Shown: positions 49,605-61,900, numbered from the stretch's first letter. The stretch is 64,000 nt of DNA from Desmodus rotundus (GCF_022682495.2 NC_071387.1:199060143-199124142); one strand, 5' to 3'. The notes: generated by a model from the sequence alone, not told the origin. Numbers and translations: made by a program.

Positions 49605-49705
49605 GTGTGCAATTAAAAACTACTTGAAACTAAAACTAATGTAATATCGTACATCAACTGTAACTGAAAATAAAAAGAATTTAAAAAGAAATAAATAAAA
49701 CTAAA
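49605..49705 (+). mobile_element. L1 3' end fragment, sense
   Basis: aaactaaaactaatgtaata, tcgtacatcaactgtaactg and aaaataaaaagaatttaaaa are a typical L1 terminus with an A-rich tail. Confidence 0.7.
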
Positions 49706-49749
49706 AGTACCCTATTCTTAAGCAGTAGAAGTAATAGAATTAAACTAAA

Positions 49750-49905
49750 AGCCATCTTACAGATGATCTACCTATCCTCTGTGTTTTTTTTTGGGGGGGG
49801 GGAGAAAAATAAGACCCAGAAAAGTCAGAAAGGTGATACAACCAAAGGACACCCACCTAGTAAATGAACTTGGGACAAACAGATGTCCTGACTCCCAGTC
49901 AATGG
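49750..49905 (-). mobile_element. MIR-like fragment, antisense
   Basis: catcttacagatgatctacc, a T/G homopolymer junction at 49784-49801, then gacccagaaaagtcagaaag and cacccacctagtaaatgaac follow a reversed MIR order. Diverged. Confidence 0.55.
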
Positions 49906-52600
49906 TGCAGACCATCCCAAACATGAGCTCACTGCTAAATAGTGTAAGATAGACCCCAAGTGCCTGGAGTGAGCAGAGGGAAAGGCACATCGATAAGGAC
50001 TGGAATAGTCAGCGAAGGCAACGAAGAAGGGGAAGGGCTCAAGCCAGTCCTCGAAGATCGCATGCAGGTGGTTTCAGGGAAGCATCAGGAGGCCCATTTT
50101 GGTTTCTTTCCCATGGACTTGGTGCCAACTTGGGAATAACAGGAGAGGAGACAGAGAGGAAGGAAATCATCCGGTATGAACCATGGACTGAGTTCATATG
50201 GGGAAAGAATAAAAATAAGACTTCGGATAGTCTTCAGAATCATTCTGAGGAGTCTCAGGTCACCTTCTTTTCTGGGTACTGCCCCCCTTTTGTTCCTCAG
50301 TCTTCAACTGCAGAACACCCTGTCGGCCCGGAGGGGTCTTTTGAGAGCAGCTGCGCTGGAAGGGAAAGCTATCCTCAGGTTTCAGGCACCCTTGGAGCTG
50401 CCCATCCTAGAAAGATGCCCTTGTTATGATTCAAATTATGAACTTGAAAAGTCCCCGCACACCCAAAGTGCTAGGAACAGAAACAACCATTGAGTTTCAA
50501 AAACCAAAACTTTCATCACTTCTTTCCCTTTAGCGTTTGATCTTGACTATTAAAATGGACTTGATTCCTTTTGTCTTGCCCAAGCTGAATTTTTTTTCTG
50601 TATCAAAGGACAAGTCTGGCATCAATGAGTGAATTATGTAAATCATAAAAGTGAATTTGACTACATGGCTCAAAAAACTGAGTTAATCCAATACCAAAAT
50701 TAATAAATCAACCTACAACATGAACATTGCCTCAAAATCTAAAAAAATCTGAATAAGATTTCTTCAGGAGAGAGCTGAGGGAAGTCGGCTAACTACTATT
50801 ATTAGCGTCTCAGAAAGGCTGCCTGGAAAAAAAAGAGAGAAAGGGAGTAGGCCCGTCTCTTTCCATTGGCCCCTCCACAGTCCTTCTATGTGTGTGCACG
50901 CACATATGCGTGGAGAGAGACGTAAGAGGGGAGAGACTATTCTGGGCTGGAGGACTGGCAGTGATTCTAGATGGAAAACGTGTAGGAGAAAGTAAATGAC
51001 CTAGCTGAGGTGTTTCTCCAAACTGCAGAGAGGCAAGGACAGCTCTGACAGCGCTTCCAACCACCACCAACCACCAAGTGATAACTAAGGAAAGTAAAAT
51101 ACTACTGATTTTCTCACACTTTCTCAGGCATATGTCAGGCAAAACACACCACTAAGGCACTGAGGTGATTTTGCCCATTGTTCAAGCCTTCTAAACATAT
51201 TTTCTGAGTGCAACTCCTTTCTCTTTTTTAACCAAATTTCACTCGTATGAAAACATTTGGAGAGAGGAGAAAACAGGACATAAAACCAAAAGAGACATCT
51301 CGGTGTTGGTTTCAGGCATTCTTCCCAGCCCAGTGTCGGAATCCAGTGGAGAGGGGGCTGCGGGAAGGAGCCGGAGGAAACGCCCTCCCAGGGACTCTGA
51401 CCCGTGAGAAACAGCTCAGGAAGGCAGTGATGTCTGGGGTGACAAGGTGCGGCTCAGGGCTGGGAAGCAGCCTTCTCCAGCGCTCTGTGGAGCATCCCTG
51501 CAGCGCGGTGCGAAGTGTGGGGACAGAGTGAGGAGACCGAACCCTTACTGGGACAACGGCATCCTCAGAGGGAGAAGGAGCAGTTGGGACACTCTGGGGC
51601 ATGGCCCTCAAGGAGATTTTTTATTTACCCAACACCTCAATAATGGTGTATTGATCAGCTCTCTGTCTGGCCGTTCTATGTTCTGAGGATGCTGCAGTGA
51701 GCGAGAAGCAAGGGCAGGAGACAGCAGTAAGAGAAACAGAACATCGCGCAAGGCACTGTGTATGAGCTCATCCGGGACACCCCGGGACACCCAGAAACAA
51801 TGGGGAAGAAGTGAGGCTGCAGGGCTGTGGTTGGGGGCTGGGACTATGCAGATGAATTCATAATCCAGTAAAATTTTGGTTTAATGTTCTTACTGTGGTA
51901 TATGTACACAGGTGGATATGCGCATGGAAAAAGGCTGGAAATACACCAAAGTGCTAGTAAGGTTACTCATGGGCATTCAGGTTATAAATTATATTTTTAT
52001 ATAATTTCATACAATATTCCTATTTTCCAAATGTTCTAGGGTGGATGCATATTATTATTATAATAAACAGAAAAAATGTGGCCAGGGAAGAGATGGTAAA
52101 ACTCTGTCAGTAATTTAATGTGCTTTGGATAGTATGATTATCTAGAGAAGCTCGGATACTGCAGTATATTTAGAAGAAATGCATCCCATGATAAACTTAC
52201 CAAAACAGTGGATTAAAATGAAATGTGTTTCTAAGCATAGAATAATTGACACATTTTGCTGCTGATGATCTGTAATCAAATGTTTAATCTTATTGAGGTT
52301 TTATTCCTGCTAACAAAGTAAATTTTACTCAAAATGAAAAGAAAGCAATTGCCTCTTTCTGGGGGCAATCACAAAATAAGCTCTGTAATTTGCTAAAAGA
52401 TCATTTCATTGATAAGTAGGTAATTAATTGAAGTCTCTAGACAATTCAAGAACTCAAATGTCACATCTTTGCCCTGGTGTCGCTATAAAGAGATGAAATT
52501 GTTCACATGTGTGACTTGTCCTATATCCTGTTACCATAATCGTGTACTTTCTAGTTCATTGGAAAGGTGTTCCCCTGGAAACATCTGTCATCTTTAGTGT
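49906..52600. other. Mostly unique sequence, no gene seen
   Basis: 51340-51580 is CpG-richer than its surroundings (about a dozen CpG), with open frames on both strands and no motif. An antisense L2-like scrap may lie at 51620-51760. 52240-52470 is AT-rich, with several TAATTA/TAATTG words and no recognised repeat. Confidence 0.4.
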
Positions 52601-52617
52601 AGCCATGTATCTTAATG

Positions 52618-52718
52618 TACGTGTGTGTGTATATACACATACACACATATATATACACACACACAAATGTATACAAATATACATATATATATATGTATAT
52701 TTATATACACACACATAC
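52618..52718. repeat. Compound TG/TA/CA microsatellite
   Basis: Alternating (TG), (TA) and (CA) blocks over about 100 bp. Confidence 0.92.
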
Positions 52719-52744
52719 AAATTGGTTCTCCTGGAGAACTATAA

Positions 52745-54370
52745 TTCAACTTAGTATCTGATACAGTTGGAATTCCTTCATTAATCAGAAAAAAAAGTAA
52801 CAAATTTTATCTCATTCTCCTCCTGACGACTTAATTTCAGTTAAAAAAAATGGGTGATTAATTTTCCTAAAAACACAGTAGCGAGACTCTGCCAAACAAT
52901 CCTGGGCCTGGGTTAGAGAAATGAACAAGATATGGATACACAGCAAGTCGAGAAAGGCCAGGCTTGGTTGGGTCATAAACATGAGGGATCAGCATGGGGA
53001 CCCCAGAATGCGGAGATTCTTAGAAGTGAAAGCTCTGGAGAGAGAAGTGGTGGCACTGATGTACTGTGTTGTCCTCACATGGGTTACTGATTATTGCTCG
53101 ATGATGATGTTAGTGGCAACTATGCACCTACCTCACTAATCCCAGAAAATAAACCAGAAATGCTGATTTGGTAAAATCAGATCTCCAAGAGAGTTCATCC
53201 AAGAAAACCTGCAAAGAATTGTCCAGGTTTACTGTCCACAAAGCATTCATAGCTCCAATCCAAACACCGGGGCACACTCACCAAGCTTCAGAAGCCAGAA
53301 TGGCTCCAGAGTAAGGAAAGAATGCTCCAGGCATTCCTGCCTTGACCAAGTACATACACAGGTATGTATGTACACTTTGTCCTGCAAGTTCAGATCTTGG
53401 TGTCTGTTTGTGCCCTGATTGGTTAAGAGGAAGCCTTTGAAATAAGGAAGTTCACCCTGCCTAGGTCAGGTTCATTGAGAATCTTTAATGTATTACAGAC
53501 CTTCCTTTGAGTCCATGCTCCCTTTCAGAGGCCCTCTGATAAGATCTCCTGGGAAATCTAAAAGAGTTGTGAAGGGCATCACAGGTCACAGCCCATCACA
53601 GAAAAGCTTGACAGATGGTTCCTTCCACCATATTGAAAATGTGGGAACTTTCCAGTCAATACTGTTTTCTTATTTAGTCCCAGACTTCCCTGGGAGACAG
53701 ACAGAGCCAGTTGGAAGACATGAGGTATTGGGGGAACTCTCCCCACCCTGATGGAGATAAACCAAGTTGGATTCTCAATTTACTTCTGAGTCTTGCCAAA
53801 TGAGCTGTTCTGCCTGAGTAACACTCCAACAACCTTATGGTAAAAATGCGTACACTTTTCCACATTGCACATGCTGTACAGCTGAACATGCAAGCCCTTC
53901 AGTGACTGTCGAATCACATAAGAGGATGGGAATGACATGTTGAAACATAATTCACCATATCTCTGGTACTTGCCAAAGTTTTCGTATTGTTTCTATTTTT
54001 TTTTCTCTTACAGGGGAAAAACAGAAAAATATGCTTGGTTTTTTTCCCCACTTAAAAAGAGAAAGTCAGATCTAAATAAATAGTTCATCTTAATAGTTCT
54101 CTTGCTTTCAAGGGAGAAAGACAAGCAGAAAAATTATTTAAATGCATTTGTAGAGAAGGAAAATCGCTCCCCTTTAAGCTAAAATATGGGTGAAACAAGT
54201 AGAGTTGCATAGCAGAAAAAAATGATTTTGACCCATATTACCAAGCTAAATTCCAAGAATCATCTAGAAACTATGTTCTCTGGCAAACTAATCTAATGCT
54301 ATTTTATGGCACTCACCAGTTGGAGTTTCTAGGATTTGGGTCACGTTTCCTAATCTATGGTGCTGGAGTT
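52745..54370. other. Mostly unique sequence, no gene seen
   Basis: No repeat, exon or RNA gene recognised. Confidence 0.4.
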
Positions 54371-54374
54371 TGCA

Positions 54375-54640
54375 ATTCCCTAGTGGAAGCTCTTTTAGGT
54401 AGGAAGTAAGTCGGTCTAAGGAAAAGGGTGAGAGAGGCTGAGGCAGTTGGACTTGATGCCAAAACTCACCTCTGCCATTTACTAGCCATTTGTGCTTGAG
54501 CGAGTGGATTACCCTCTCCGAGCTTTGGCTTCTTCATTAATAAACCGAGGACAATAGTAATACCTACCTCATTTAGTGTACTAATGTACGTAAAGCAGTT
54601 AACACTTGCCTGGTATGCACCATACGTATACAAGGATGCG
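54375..54640 (+). mobile_element. MIR SINE, sense
   Basis: ggacttgatgccaaaactca, cctctgccatttactagcca, tttgtgcttgagcgagtgga, gagctttggcttcttcatta, acaatagtaatacctacctc and gtacgtaaagcagttaacac match MIR. Confidence 0.85.
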
Positions 54641-54644
54641 TTAA

Positions 54645-54870
54645 ACCAGAAGTCAGCAAACTATGGCCTATAGACCTCCAGTTTTTGTAAATAAAGTTTT
54701 ATCAGAACACAGCTGCACCCATCATTTCTATATTGTCTAAGGCTGCTTTCTAGCTACAGGGACAAAGTAGTTGCTACAGAGACCATGTGATCTGCAAAGC
54801 TGATAACATTTGTTATCTGGCCCTTGTTATCTGGCCCTTATCCAAAAGTTTTTTCCAATCCCTGCATAAA
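54645..54870 (+). mobile_element. hAT-type MITE, sense
   Basis: Left end agaagtcagcaaactatggc, then tttttgtaaataaagtttta tcagaacacagctgcaccca, tattgtctaaggctgctttc, agttgctacagagaccatgt, ttatctggccctt, right end ccaatccctg. This is a common eutherian hAT element; exact name not assigned. A 14-bp unit (gttatctggccctt) is doubled at about 54813-54841. A T17 run follows at 54907-54923. Confidence 0.82.
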
Positions 54871-54923
54871 TGATAAAAATAACCATTTTTATGATAGGTG
54901 CTCTTCTTTTTTTTTTTTTTTTT

Positions 54924-55925
54924 AATGTCAGAGAGAAACTGACTTTAAGAGAAGGGTGGCAACTTAGTGAAAACCACCCAGCCAGGAGGTGACAGGGCTT
55001 CTCTCAGCCCCTTTCCCACTCCGTGTTCCTTCCTACCTTATAGAAGCTGGAATGATGTCATTTTTGCAGGAAGCCTGTGTAACTGGGGGAGGTGGGGCTC
55101 CCATAAGACATCTGCTCAATTTTCAACTGACGGGCTTTCAGTTCAAGCTGAACTTACTGAAACCAAACATTTAGGGCTTGGAGGATGATTAAAAATTGTA
55201 CACAGTATGGTTCATCCCATGAACCCTACCCAAAAACATTCTTGATAAAAAATTCGGCTTAGCTAGCCCCCAACTGCGCCTATCTCTCTCTGGGATCAGT
55301 CTGCTTTGAAGTCAGTGAAAGTGGAAAGCATTCCCAGAGGGGGAGGGTCCCCGCTGGAGCCTTGATCTCTGAAAGTTCAGCAAAAGCCTCAGGGTTGCTC
55401 AAGTTATCCTTGAGCTGGTAGGTTAAAAATGGAGGAGTGCAGACAAATTGGCAGTTAAAAATTAAAGTTTTCCAGAAAGACAGTTCAATTGAAAAAGTAT
55501 TTCACTTGCACGCTCCTCAGCTCACTTACGCATAGACTGCAGAGACACTATTACAAAGGGAATTTGATGTGTAGCTATGGCCCATTCACTTCTACCCCCG
55601 GAAGCCCCTTGCTGTTAAACATCAAAAGTAGAATTTGAACCAAAACTTTGAAAAAGGAAAAAACTCATGAGAGAAAAGGTAGATGAAGCAGAATTTCTGT
55701 GGGTGTATCTCTCAGGTTGAAGAAAGACTGCATCAGAACACACCTAAACAGTTTGTGTTGTCTGCCCTTCCGCTGTGTGACACTTAATGAAACACTTCAT
55801 TCAAAACATGAAGCTTTTATGCAGTTGAAAAGTTTCCTTACCCAGATGTTAGTTGATTTACTTGCAGAAGTAAAACACCCTTCTGTGATCTAAAGATGAA
55901 CTTCCAAACTGTACTAAAAGTCACA
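54924..55925. other. Unique sequence, no gene seen
   Basis: No family recognised; short open frames only. Confidence 0.4.
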
Positions 55926-55929
55926 CAGA

Positions 55930-56118
55930 TCGAGGGGAGACGGGAGGGGATAATGGGGGGGGAAGGGGAGAAGGGTTTTCAGGAACAACTATGAAGGACA
56001 TATGGACAAAACCAAGGGGGGTGGAATCAGGGGAAGGAGGGAGGGATGGCTGGGGTGGGAGTGGGGCGGTAAATGTAGACAACTGTACTTGGACGACAAT
56101 AAAGTAATTTTTTTTAAA
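55930..56118 (+). mobile_element. L1 3' UTR end, sense, with G-rich polypurine tract
   Basis: A G-rich tract (55934-55975, runs of 4, 3, 4, 8, 4 and 3 G) is followed by ggacatatggacaaaaccaa, a second G-rich part, and the terminus gtagacaactgtacttggac gacaataaag. Such polypurine tracts are a known feature of L1 3' UTRs. It looks less diverged than the other L1 pieces here and is probably a 5'-truncated, lineage-specific insertion; the target duplication could not be fixed. Confidence 0.75.
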
Positions 56119-58499
56119 AAGAGAATTAAAAAATTATGCTTTAGTGCTTAGAGTTGACAAAAATAGCAACAGGATATGAACAATTATTTTGACTCTTAAT
56201 ATTTATTCAATTTAAGATAAACTTATTTTATTCTTTCCAGAACAGTTCCGAGATTGAGGGCATCTCAAACCTGCAGAATTTTACAGTCAAGTTACAAAAG
56301 CCTGACAAACAAAGTTTATAATGGGAATGCGGACGCCACCTTAGCCCAACATTACCCATGCCACTATAGTGTAACAAACATGCGTGGGAAACAAATTATT
56401 TCCAGTAATATACAAGAGAATACGAAATTCCAACATTGAAATAAAGGACGTTTGGCTGGTTGTTTCTGGATTCTGACACCATAACAATTTTGCACAACAC
56501 GAGGTGGCTTGAGGGGATGTAGAAATTTAATCAGCACATGCTTGGGATACGTGGACACGCATGATGGTGAACTTGTCCTGCTTCCTCATTGAAACCAACT
56601 GGAATCTTCCAACAACAAGCAACTTTCACTAAGAGGGACAAAAAAGAGGGTTCTTCAAGAGGGTTAAAAAAGTGGGAGAAAAATACTGAAGCCTGACTAC
56701 ATAAAACAGGAAAAATAGCAGGACACCCCAGTTGTCCAACCCAGGCCAGATATCAAACAAAACTGAAAGTAGCTTAAGGAAGACACTATACAGGTCCCAG
56801 TGTTCCTCCACGCTGGAATTGAGCCGGGGGGAAAACGGGGAGAGAGAAAACACAGAGCCAGGCCCTTCACTGCAGAGAGCTCCATCACAGATGAGAAGCC
56901 ATGGCCCACGCATTCCTGAGCACAGATGGGTAGCGTCTCCGTGCTGCTCAGAGTGTTCCCGTCTTCTTATCCCTGGCAGAATCCTCTGACCGCTTCTTAT
57001 CTTTTGGAAAGTAGAGCAGTTCTGCAACTTCACCACCCACAGAGAAGTTAACCCGAGGTCTTCCTTCCTGTTCTTACCGAATTCTGAGCTCTTCAGTTTT
57101 CTCACTTCATCTCCTTAGAGATTTTCTAGGGAGGGTGTGTGCATTCACTTTTCTTTGCTGTCCTCATTTTGATAGCTTACAATTATATAGCCTTTTCCAC
57201 TTCCTGCCCTCTTTCAAATATCCCACAGCATCCCTATGCAGGAGTAGTACCATTCCCAATTTACTCAGGAAATGAAGCGGGTACCAACAGACTCACTATA
57301 TACACGATTCATTCCCACCTCGATCTGGAAAAAGGGGCTTATTGTAACTTCACATTTATAAGCATGACATAAATAACATTCTCATATAAGCAAAACTTAA
57401 TGCCTTTTAGACACCAAAGCTTCATGGAAACCCTTTTATAGGAAATCCATCTCAAAGAGCTTACATGTCATAAAGGATAGACAATGTAATTTAACTTTTT
57501 CTTGAAGACACAAGGTTGTCATTATAAACATCTGTTCTTTTACGATGATGTGATATAGTTTTATTTCTTTGAATCTAGTAATTTTCCTCCTCCTTCTTCT
57601 AATCGGGGTATCTATGCTGTTGCTGATTACTTTAGCGGGCCTGCCTCCTACAGTTCCATTTCCATTTCTGGTCCCCAGAGACATCTGAAGCAAGGATTGG
57701 ATAACCGTGTTTGTTAGGAGCTGCGTGTTAGGTGAGGTTCAAGGGATGACATAGAAATTAACGTGAAGAGGTTTGATGCAGCCCTTCAAAAAGCGGTTTC
57801 ACTCCACAGAAATCCCTTTTCAATTTACATTCCCTTCAGAACCATGGTAAGAAAGGAAAACCTGAGTTTGCCAAATCTAAACTTCAGATAAGCTAGGTGT
57901 TGTGAACTTTGATTTCCATTTCCATTCCCATCTGCTCCCCCCCCCTTTTTTTACATCCGCCTACGAATTATCTGCAAACAAGTTTCCAGGTAGAGTAGTG
58001 ATCTATGAGTAATATTAGTTTTTTGTCCAGGATTTTTGGTATTATTTTTAATCTGGAAGCAATTTATTACAGATTCTGAAGTTATTTTGAATAATAATTC
58101 AAGAAGAAAAAAGAAGCAATATCAAAGTTGATAATTGATGCAAAACCATCATTTCTAAGCATTATTTAAAGAGAGGAAACTCCACTGGAATAGAGATAAA
58201 GATATTTGATTTTAATGCTAACTAGCCACATGAACTTAACTAAGTCATTTGCTCTCTCTAGTCCAAATGGTCTACTTTTTAAAAAAATTCACTGACACAT
58301 TTGAACAACATTGCTTTAAGGAACCACTAAGCTCCCAGACATCCTGGCATTTCAAGTGTGGTTTGAAAAGCAAAATCTGGGAAGTGGATGACATCTAGTG
58401 GTTTCGCGGTTTATACACATCCTAACGAACCAACAATTCCAATGAAGTCGCTGTTGATTGCTACAGTCTCATACACGCACGTATCTGGAATTTTTAAAC
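56119..58499. other. Mostly unique sequence, no gene seen
   Basis: A sense MIR scrap may lie at 58205-58280 (gctaactagccacatgaact). The minus frame 56629-57105 (158 codons) has no recognised domain. Confidence 0.4.
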
Positions 58500-58622
58500 A
58501 CAGAGGGATCTAGAGGATCATCGAGTTCAGCCTCCTTATTTTACACTCACAGCAACTGAGAGCCGAAGTGGTCACATCCTTGTTTAAGGTCACACAGCTA
58601 GATGTCACCCAAAGTCCACTCA
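58500..58622 (-). mobile_element. MIR-type SINE, antisense
   Basis: aggatcatcgagttcagcct, ccttattttacactcacagc, aactgagagccgaagtggtc and aaggtcacacagctagatgt give a reversed MIR/MIR3 core. Confidence 0.8.
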
Positions 58623-58665
58623 CTTCAAATCCAGTGTGTTTGTCCTTTATGTTCCCCCATGAAAG

Positions 58666-58666
<1 letters not shown>

Positions 58667-58704
<38 letters not shown>
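58667..58704. repeat. (CA)n microsatellite, 19 units
   Basis: Uninterrupted CA dinucleotides, 38 bp. The poly-Cys/Val open frames on the minus strand are its translations. Confidence 0.97.
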
Positions 58705-58707
<3 letters not shown>

Positions 58708-59868
58708 GCAAGAAATAGTGCCATAAAAGACCAAGGATAGTTTCATTCCTTTGTGGAAGATCATTGTCTGTCCTCATACCTGTTACTATCGGCTTGAAAT
58801 GTGTGTTTACTTGTTTAACTCTCCCCATTAGCTCTAAGTTTCATGAGCCTAGGAACCCAGGTCTCATTCATTTCTGCAGGCTGAACACCAAGACTTATAT
58901 TGACATTACCCCTGATGTCCAAATCTCTCTTTCCCCTCCCCTCTCTATAATTCACTTACCTATCAACCAAGAACTGATAATATATTGTCAGTATATCCCT
59001 TTAAAATGTAGTGAGGAGCACAGAATTTTATAAAATTAGATGTAATTGTGCATTTCATGTGTGGCCAAAAAGAAGACAAGTATATTGATTGAACTGCTTT
59101 TTCCTACCTTTGCATTGGAAAACGATTCCATTGCTTGGACGGGGTTGACCCAGACTCCCGCAGCCCCAGAAGTTCATGACTAAGGCTTGCCCAGTCTCAG
59201 CTTGTCTTCCCCTTGACCAAAGTGACTTGTTCAAGGACATTTCTGATGGTGCCACTGAGAAAGGTGCCTCCTTTTCTTCTGGGAACTTGAGCTATAAATA
59301 CCTAAAGAGGAAACAGATTCAGACTAGCCAGTGGCCATTTTCCCCGTCACCCAGAAAAAGCTCTTGAAAAATAAAGCAGAGAAAGAAACAGTGGCCTGGC
59401 ATCACCAAAAACACCGGATCTGGCCGTGCCACTTTCTTTTTGTTTAAACTACCATGAGTGGGCTCTCGTGTCCTGAAATCGGCTGTAGATAATTCTAAAA
59501 GACGGTACTCAGAGAATGATTTTGAGACAAGTCTTTCAAATTCAGTTCCCAACCGTTTCTATGCAAAACTAGGCAACTGTATTAACTCAGTGTGAAATAA
59601 AAAGCTATATCCTAGATAGGAGATATGAAGTATCTCTTTCTTGGAAAGCTTATAGAATGAGCAATCTGATTCAATAATTGAATATTTATTGATAGCCATT
59701 ATATTGAGATATTTTATTTCTTTAAGCATACTGTGAATTCCCTAAAGACACAAATCACAGAATAGGCACTTAGTAAAGATTTCTTAATGGCTATTTTATA
59801 TGTATACATAAATACATATAACTGATACTCAAACCTATCATCTACTATATATAATATATATCTATATG
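58705..59868. other. Mostly unique sequence, no gene seen
   Basis: Nothing recognised except short L2-like words near 59670-59780. Confidence 0.4.
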
Positions 59869-59996
59869 TATGGGTGGGCAAAAGTAGGTTTGCAGTTGAG
59901 AGTATGCAAAATAATTTATTCATGTATTATTATTTATCAATTATTGTATTATTTTCCATATGAACAAGTATAAACTTACTTTTCCCCTATCCTGTA
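59869..59996. mobile_element. Mariner-type MITE, about 124 bp, between TA dinucleotides
   Basis: Left end tgggtgggcaaaagtaggtt (from 59871) and right end read inward (from 59994) caggataggggaaaagtaag are imperfect inverted repeats of about 28 bp. TA lies directly outside each end (59869-59870 and 59995-59996), as expected for Tc1/mariner. The interior is AT-rich with no coding capacity. It resembles a MITE I associate with bat genomes. Confidence 0.8.
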
Positions 59997-60361
59997 TATA
60001 TATAATTGGTTCTGTTTCTCTGGAGAACTCTAACACAGAGGACATTTCAAATGCATTTGTAAATCACCCATACATTCTTATGCAAGACAGGAACGGAAAA
60101 ATACTTTTATTCATAATCGCAAGTCACTGTAACTGCATCACTAGGCAGGAAATGTTCAGCCTCAATATTGATATGTGCAGATTAGTCTGGAGCACAAATA
60201 CCCTGACCGTACGATTCAGTCAGAAAACCCGGCGGTCCTCTACCGACATGCCCTTGTGGTCCGTGTTTTAGAGGGACTTCCCACGTATTACTCTCCGACA
60301 AATTTTCCTTTTGGTTTGATGATACCCACAGATTGCACAGGTGGAACTCCACCCTTGTCGA

Positions 60362-60590
60362 CTAGTGTTCTCAGCTGTGAGTGACGTGACCCCCACAGGT
60401 CATCGGGCAGTTCTGGAGACATTTGTGGTTGTTGCTACTGGAAGGAGGGTGCTATTCACAGCTAGTGGGCTGAGGCCAGAGACTCAGCTAAGTGCACAGA
60501 GTACAATGCACAGAGTAGCCCCCACAACAAAGATTTATTGGCACAAAAAGTCCATAGTGCTGACATTGGGAAAACTTTGCTTTAGACAAA
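60362..60590 (-). mobile_element. MER20 hAT-Charlie element, antisense
   Basis: Read on the minus strand: caatgtcagcactatggact, aaatctttgttgtgggggct, actctgtgcattgtactctg, ctggcctcagcccactagct, gtagcaacaaccacaaatgt and ctccagaactgcccgatgac, the MER20 order. Confidence 0.88.
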
Positions 60591-61134
60591 GGCTTCTACC
60601 ATCCGAGAGAGGTAACATATCAAAGCCAAGCAGTCATTTATGCAGTGAAGATGAACTCAGAACCTTTCCCGGAAGCTAGTTTTCACTGAGGGAGGTAAGT
60701 GTACAAGAGCAAGGGGTTCCTGAGTACCTTCAGGGGATGGCAGGGGACTCCCGTAAAGAAATCTTCCCGTAAAGAAGGGAGGGACACCAAAAACAAATAC
60801 ACAATTTAAAAAATTTACAACTTACTTTGGAGGGAAGTATGTCCTTTGGAGAGGAGGAGGTTCAGAAACTCCAAAAAGCTATTCAAACTTATTTCAGGTA
60901 AGCAAGGGGGATGTGATTTCTTGTGTGTGTCAAACTTGGGCTCCTATTTCCAAAGGATTTCATTGGTTGTTCTCTGACTAAGCAGAACACTAAGAGTCAA
61001 AGGAAGCAGAGCACCAATGCCCAAGCTGTTTCTCTAGACCGGTGTCTCTAGGCCCTGGGTGCCCACACGCCAGGGCACTGCAGGAACCATGTTTTAACAC
61101 TCGGCAGTCAGCTTGTCACCAAGCTTTATGGATT
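60591..61134. other. Unique sequence, no gene seen
   Basis: A short tandem word (cccgtaaagaa, twice) lies at about 60751-60778. Nothing else. Confidence 0.4.
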
Positions 61135-61525
61135 ACCAGGGTCCTGGCAGGAATAGCTGGTACCCACAAACTGGGTAGTTTGAAGAAACTTTAATGAAAG
61201 GACTATTTCCAAAGGTATGGACATGATATAGAGAAATCACAGGAGACAGTGTATTACTTAAGACTAGTAATAATACCATCCTTACTCCTGCAGGGGTAAG
61301 AGTGGTAGGTGAGAGCAGTTCTTGAACCACCGAAGTCCGGGCAGGGGAGATAGCCTGACAAGGGCTGTGACATCTGCCTAAGGGATATAACCTGGCCATG
61401 ACGGCCCTGCAGGGACGAGCTGGGTAAACAAATAAACATACCATCTCACTCCTCCTGATCTCCTGCTGGTGCTTCTCATTGGCTGAACCCCATGGGCAGT
61501 GAGACAGCAGGAGGGTCATTTGATG
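61135..61525. mobile_element. Interspersed repeat, family not assigned (related copy at 63748)
   Basis: cactgggtagtttgaag-type start, then ctttaatgaaaggactattt ccaaaggtatgg, and near the right end tctcattggctgaaccccat. I recognise this layout as a common eutherian repeat but cannot name it. The right edge abuts the MLT1 LTR. Confidence 0.4.
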
Positions 61526-61527
61526 AA

Positions 61528-61895
61528 GGTCAGTGTCTCAGTCCATTTGGGCTGCTGCAACAGAACACCACAGACTGAGTGGCTAAGAAACAACAGACGT
61601 TTATTTCTCCCAGCTCTGGAAGCTGGGAAGTCCATGATCAATGTCCCAGCAGATCTGCTGGCTGGTGAGAACCCACTTCCTGGTTCATGGATGGCTCTTT
61701 ATGCTGCATCCTCATGTAGCAGAAGGGGTGAGGGGACTCTCTGAGGTCTCCATTCACAAGCCCTCTGCTCTCAAGGCCCTATCACTCCCCAAAGGTCTCA
61801 CCTCCCAATACCATCACATTCTTTCACCACTACCCATTACCCCATTACCCCATTTCTTTGTGGCCTCTTACAGACACACAGTTTGAAACATCTTT
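61528..61895 (-). mobile_element. MLT1-type LTR (ERVL-MaLR), antisense
   Basis: Reversed MLT1A/B-like LTR: gtctcagtccatttgggctg, acaccacagactgagtggct, aacagacgtttatttctccc (reversed poly(A)-signal region), ctctggaagctgggaagtcc, gagaacccacttcctggttc, cctcatgtagcagaaggggt, ctcacctcccaataccatca. Old, non-coding. Its far end is interrupted by the Ves SINE. Confidence 0.88.
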
Positions 61896-61900
61896 CAGGG

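Noticed and set aside
58510..58828. Poly-Cys/Val peptides on the minus strand
   Set aside because: They come from the (CA)19 microsatellite.
61825..61856. Repeated ccattacc words as a telomere-like tract
   Set aside because: Only two to three imperfect units, and not TTAGGG-type.
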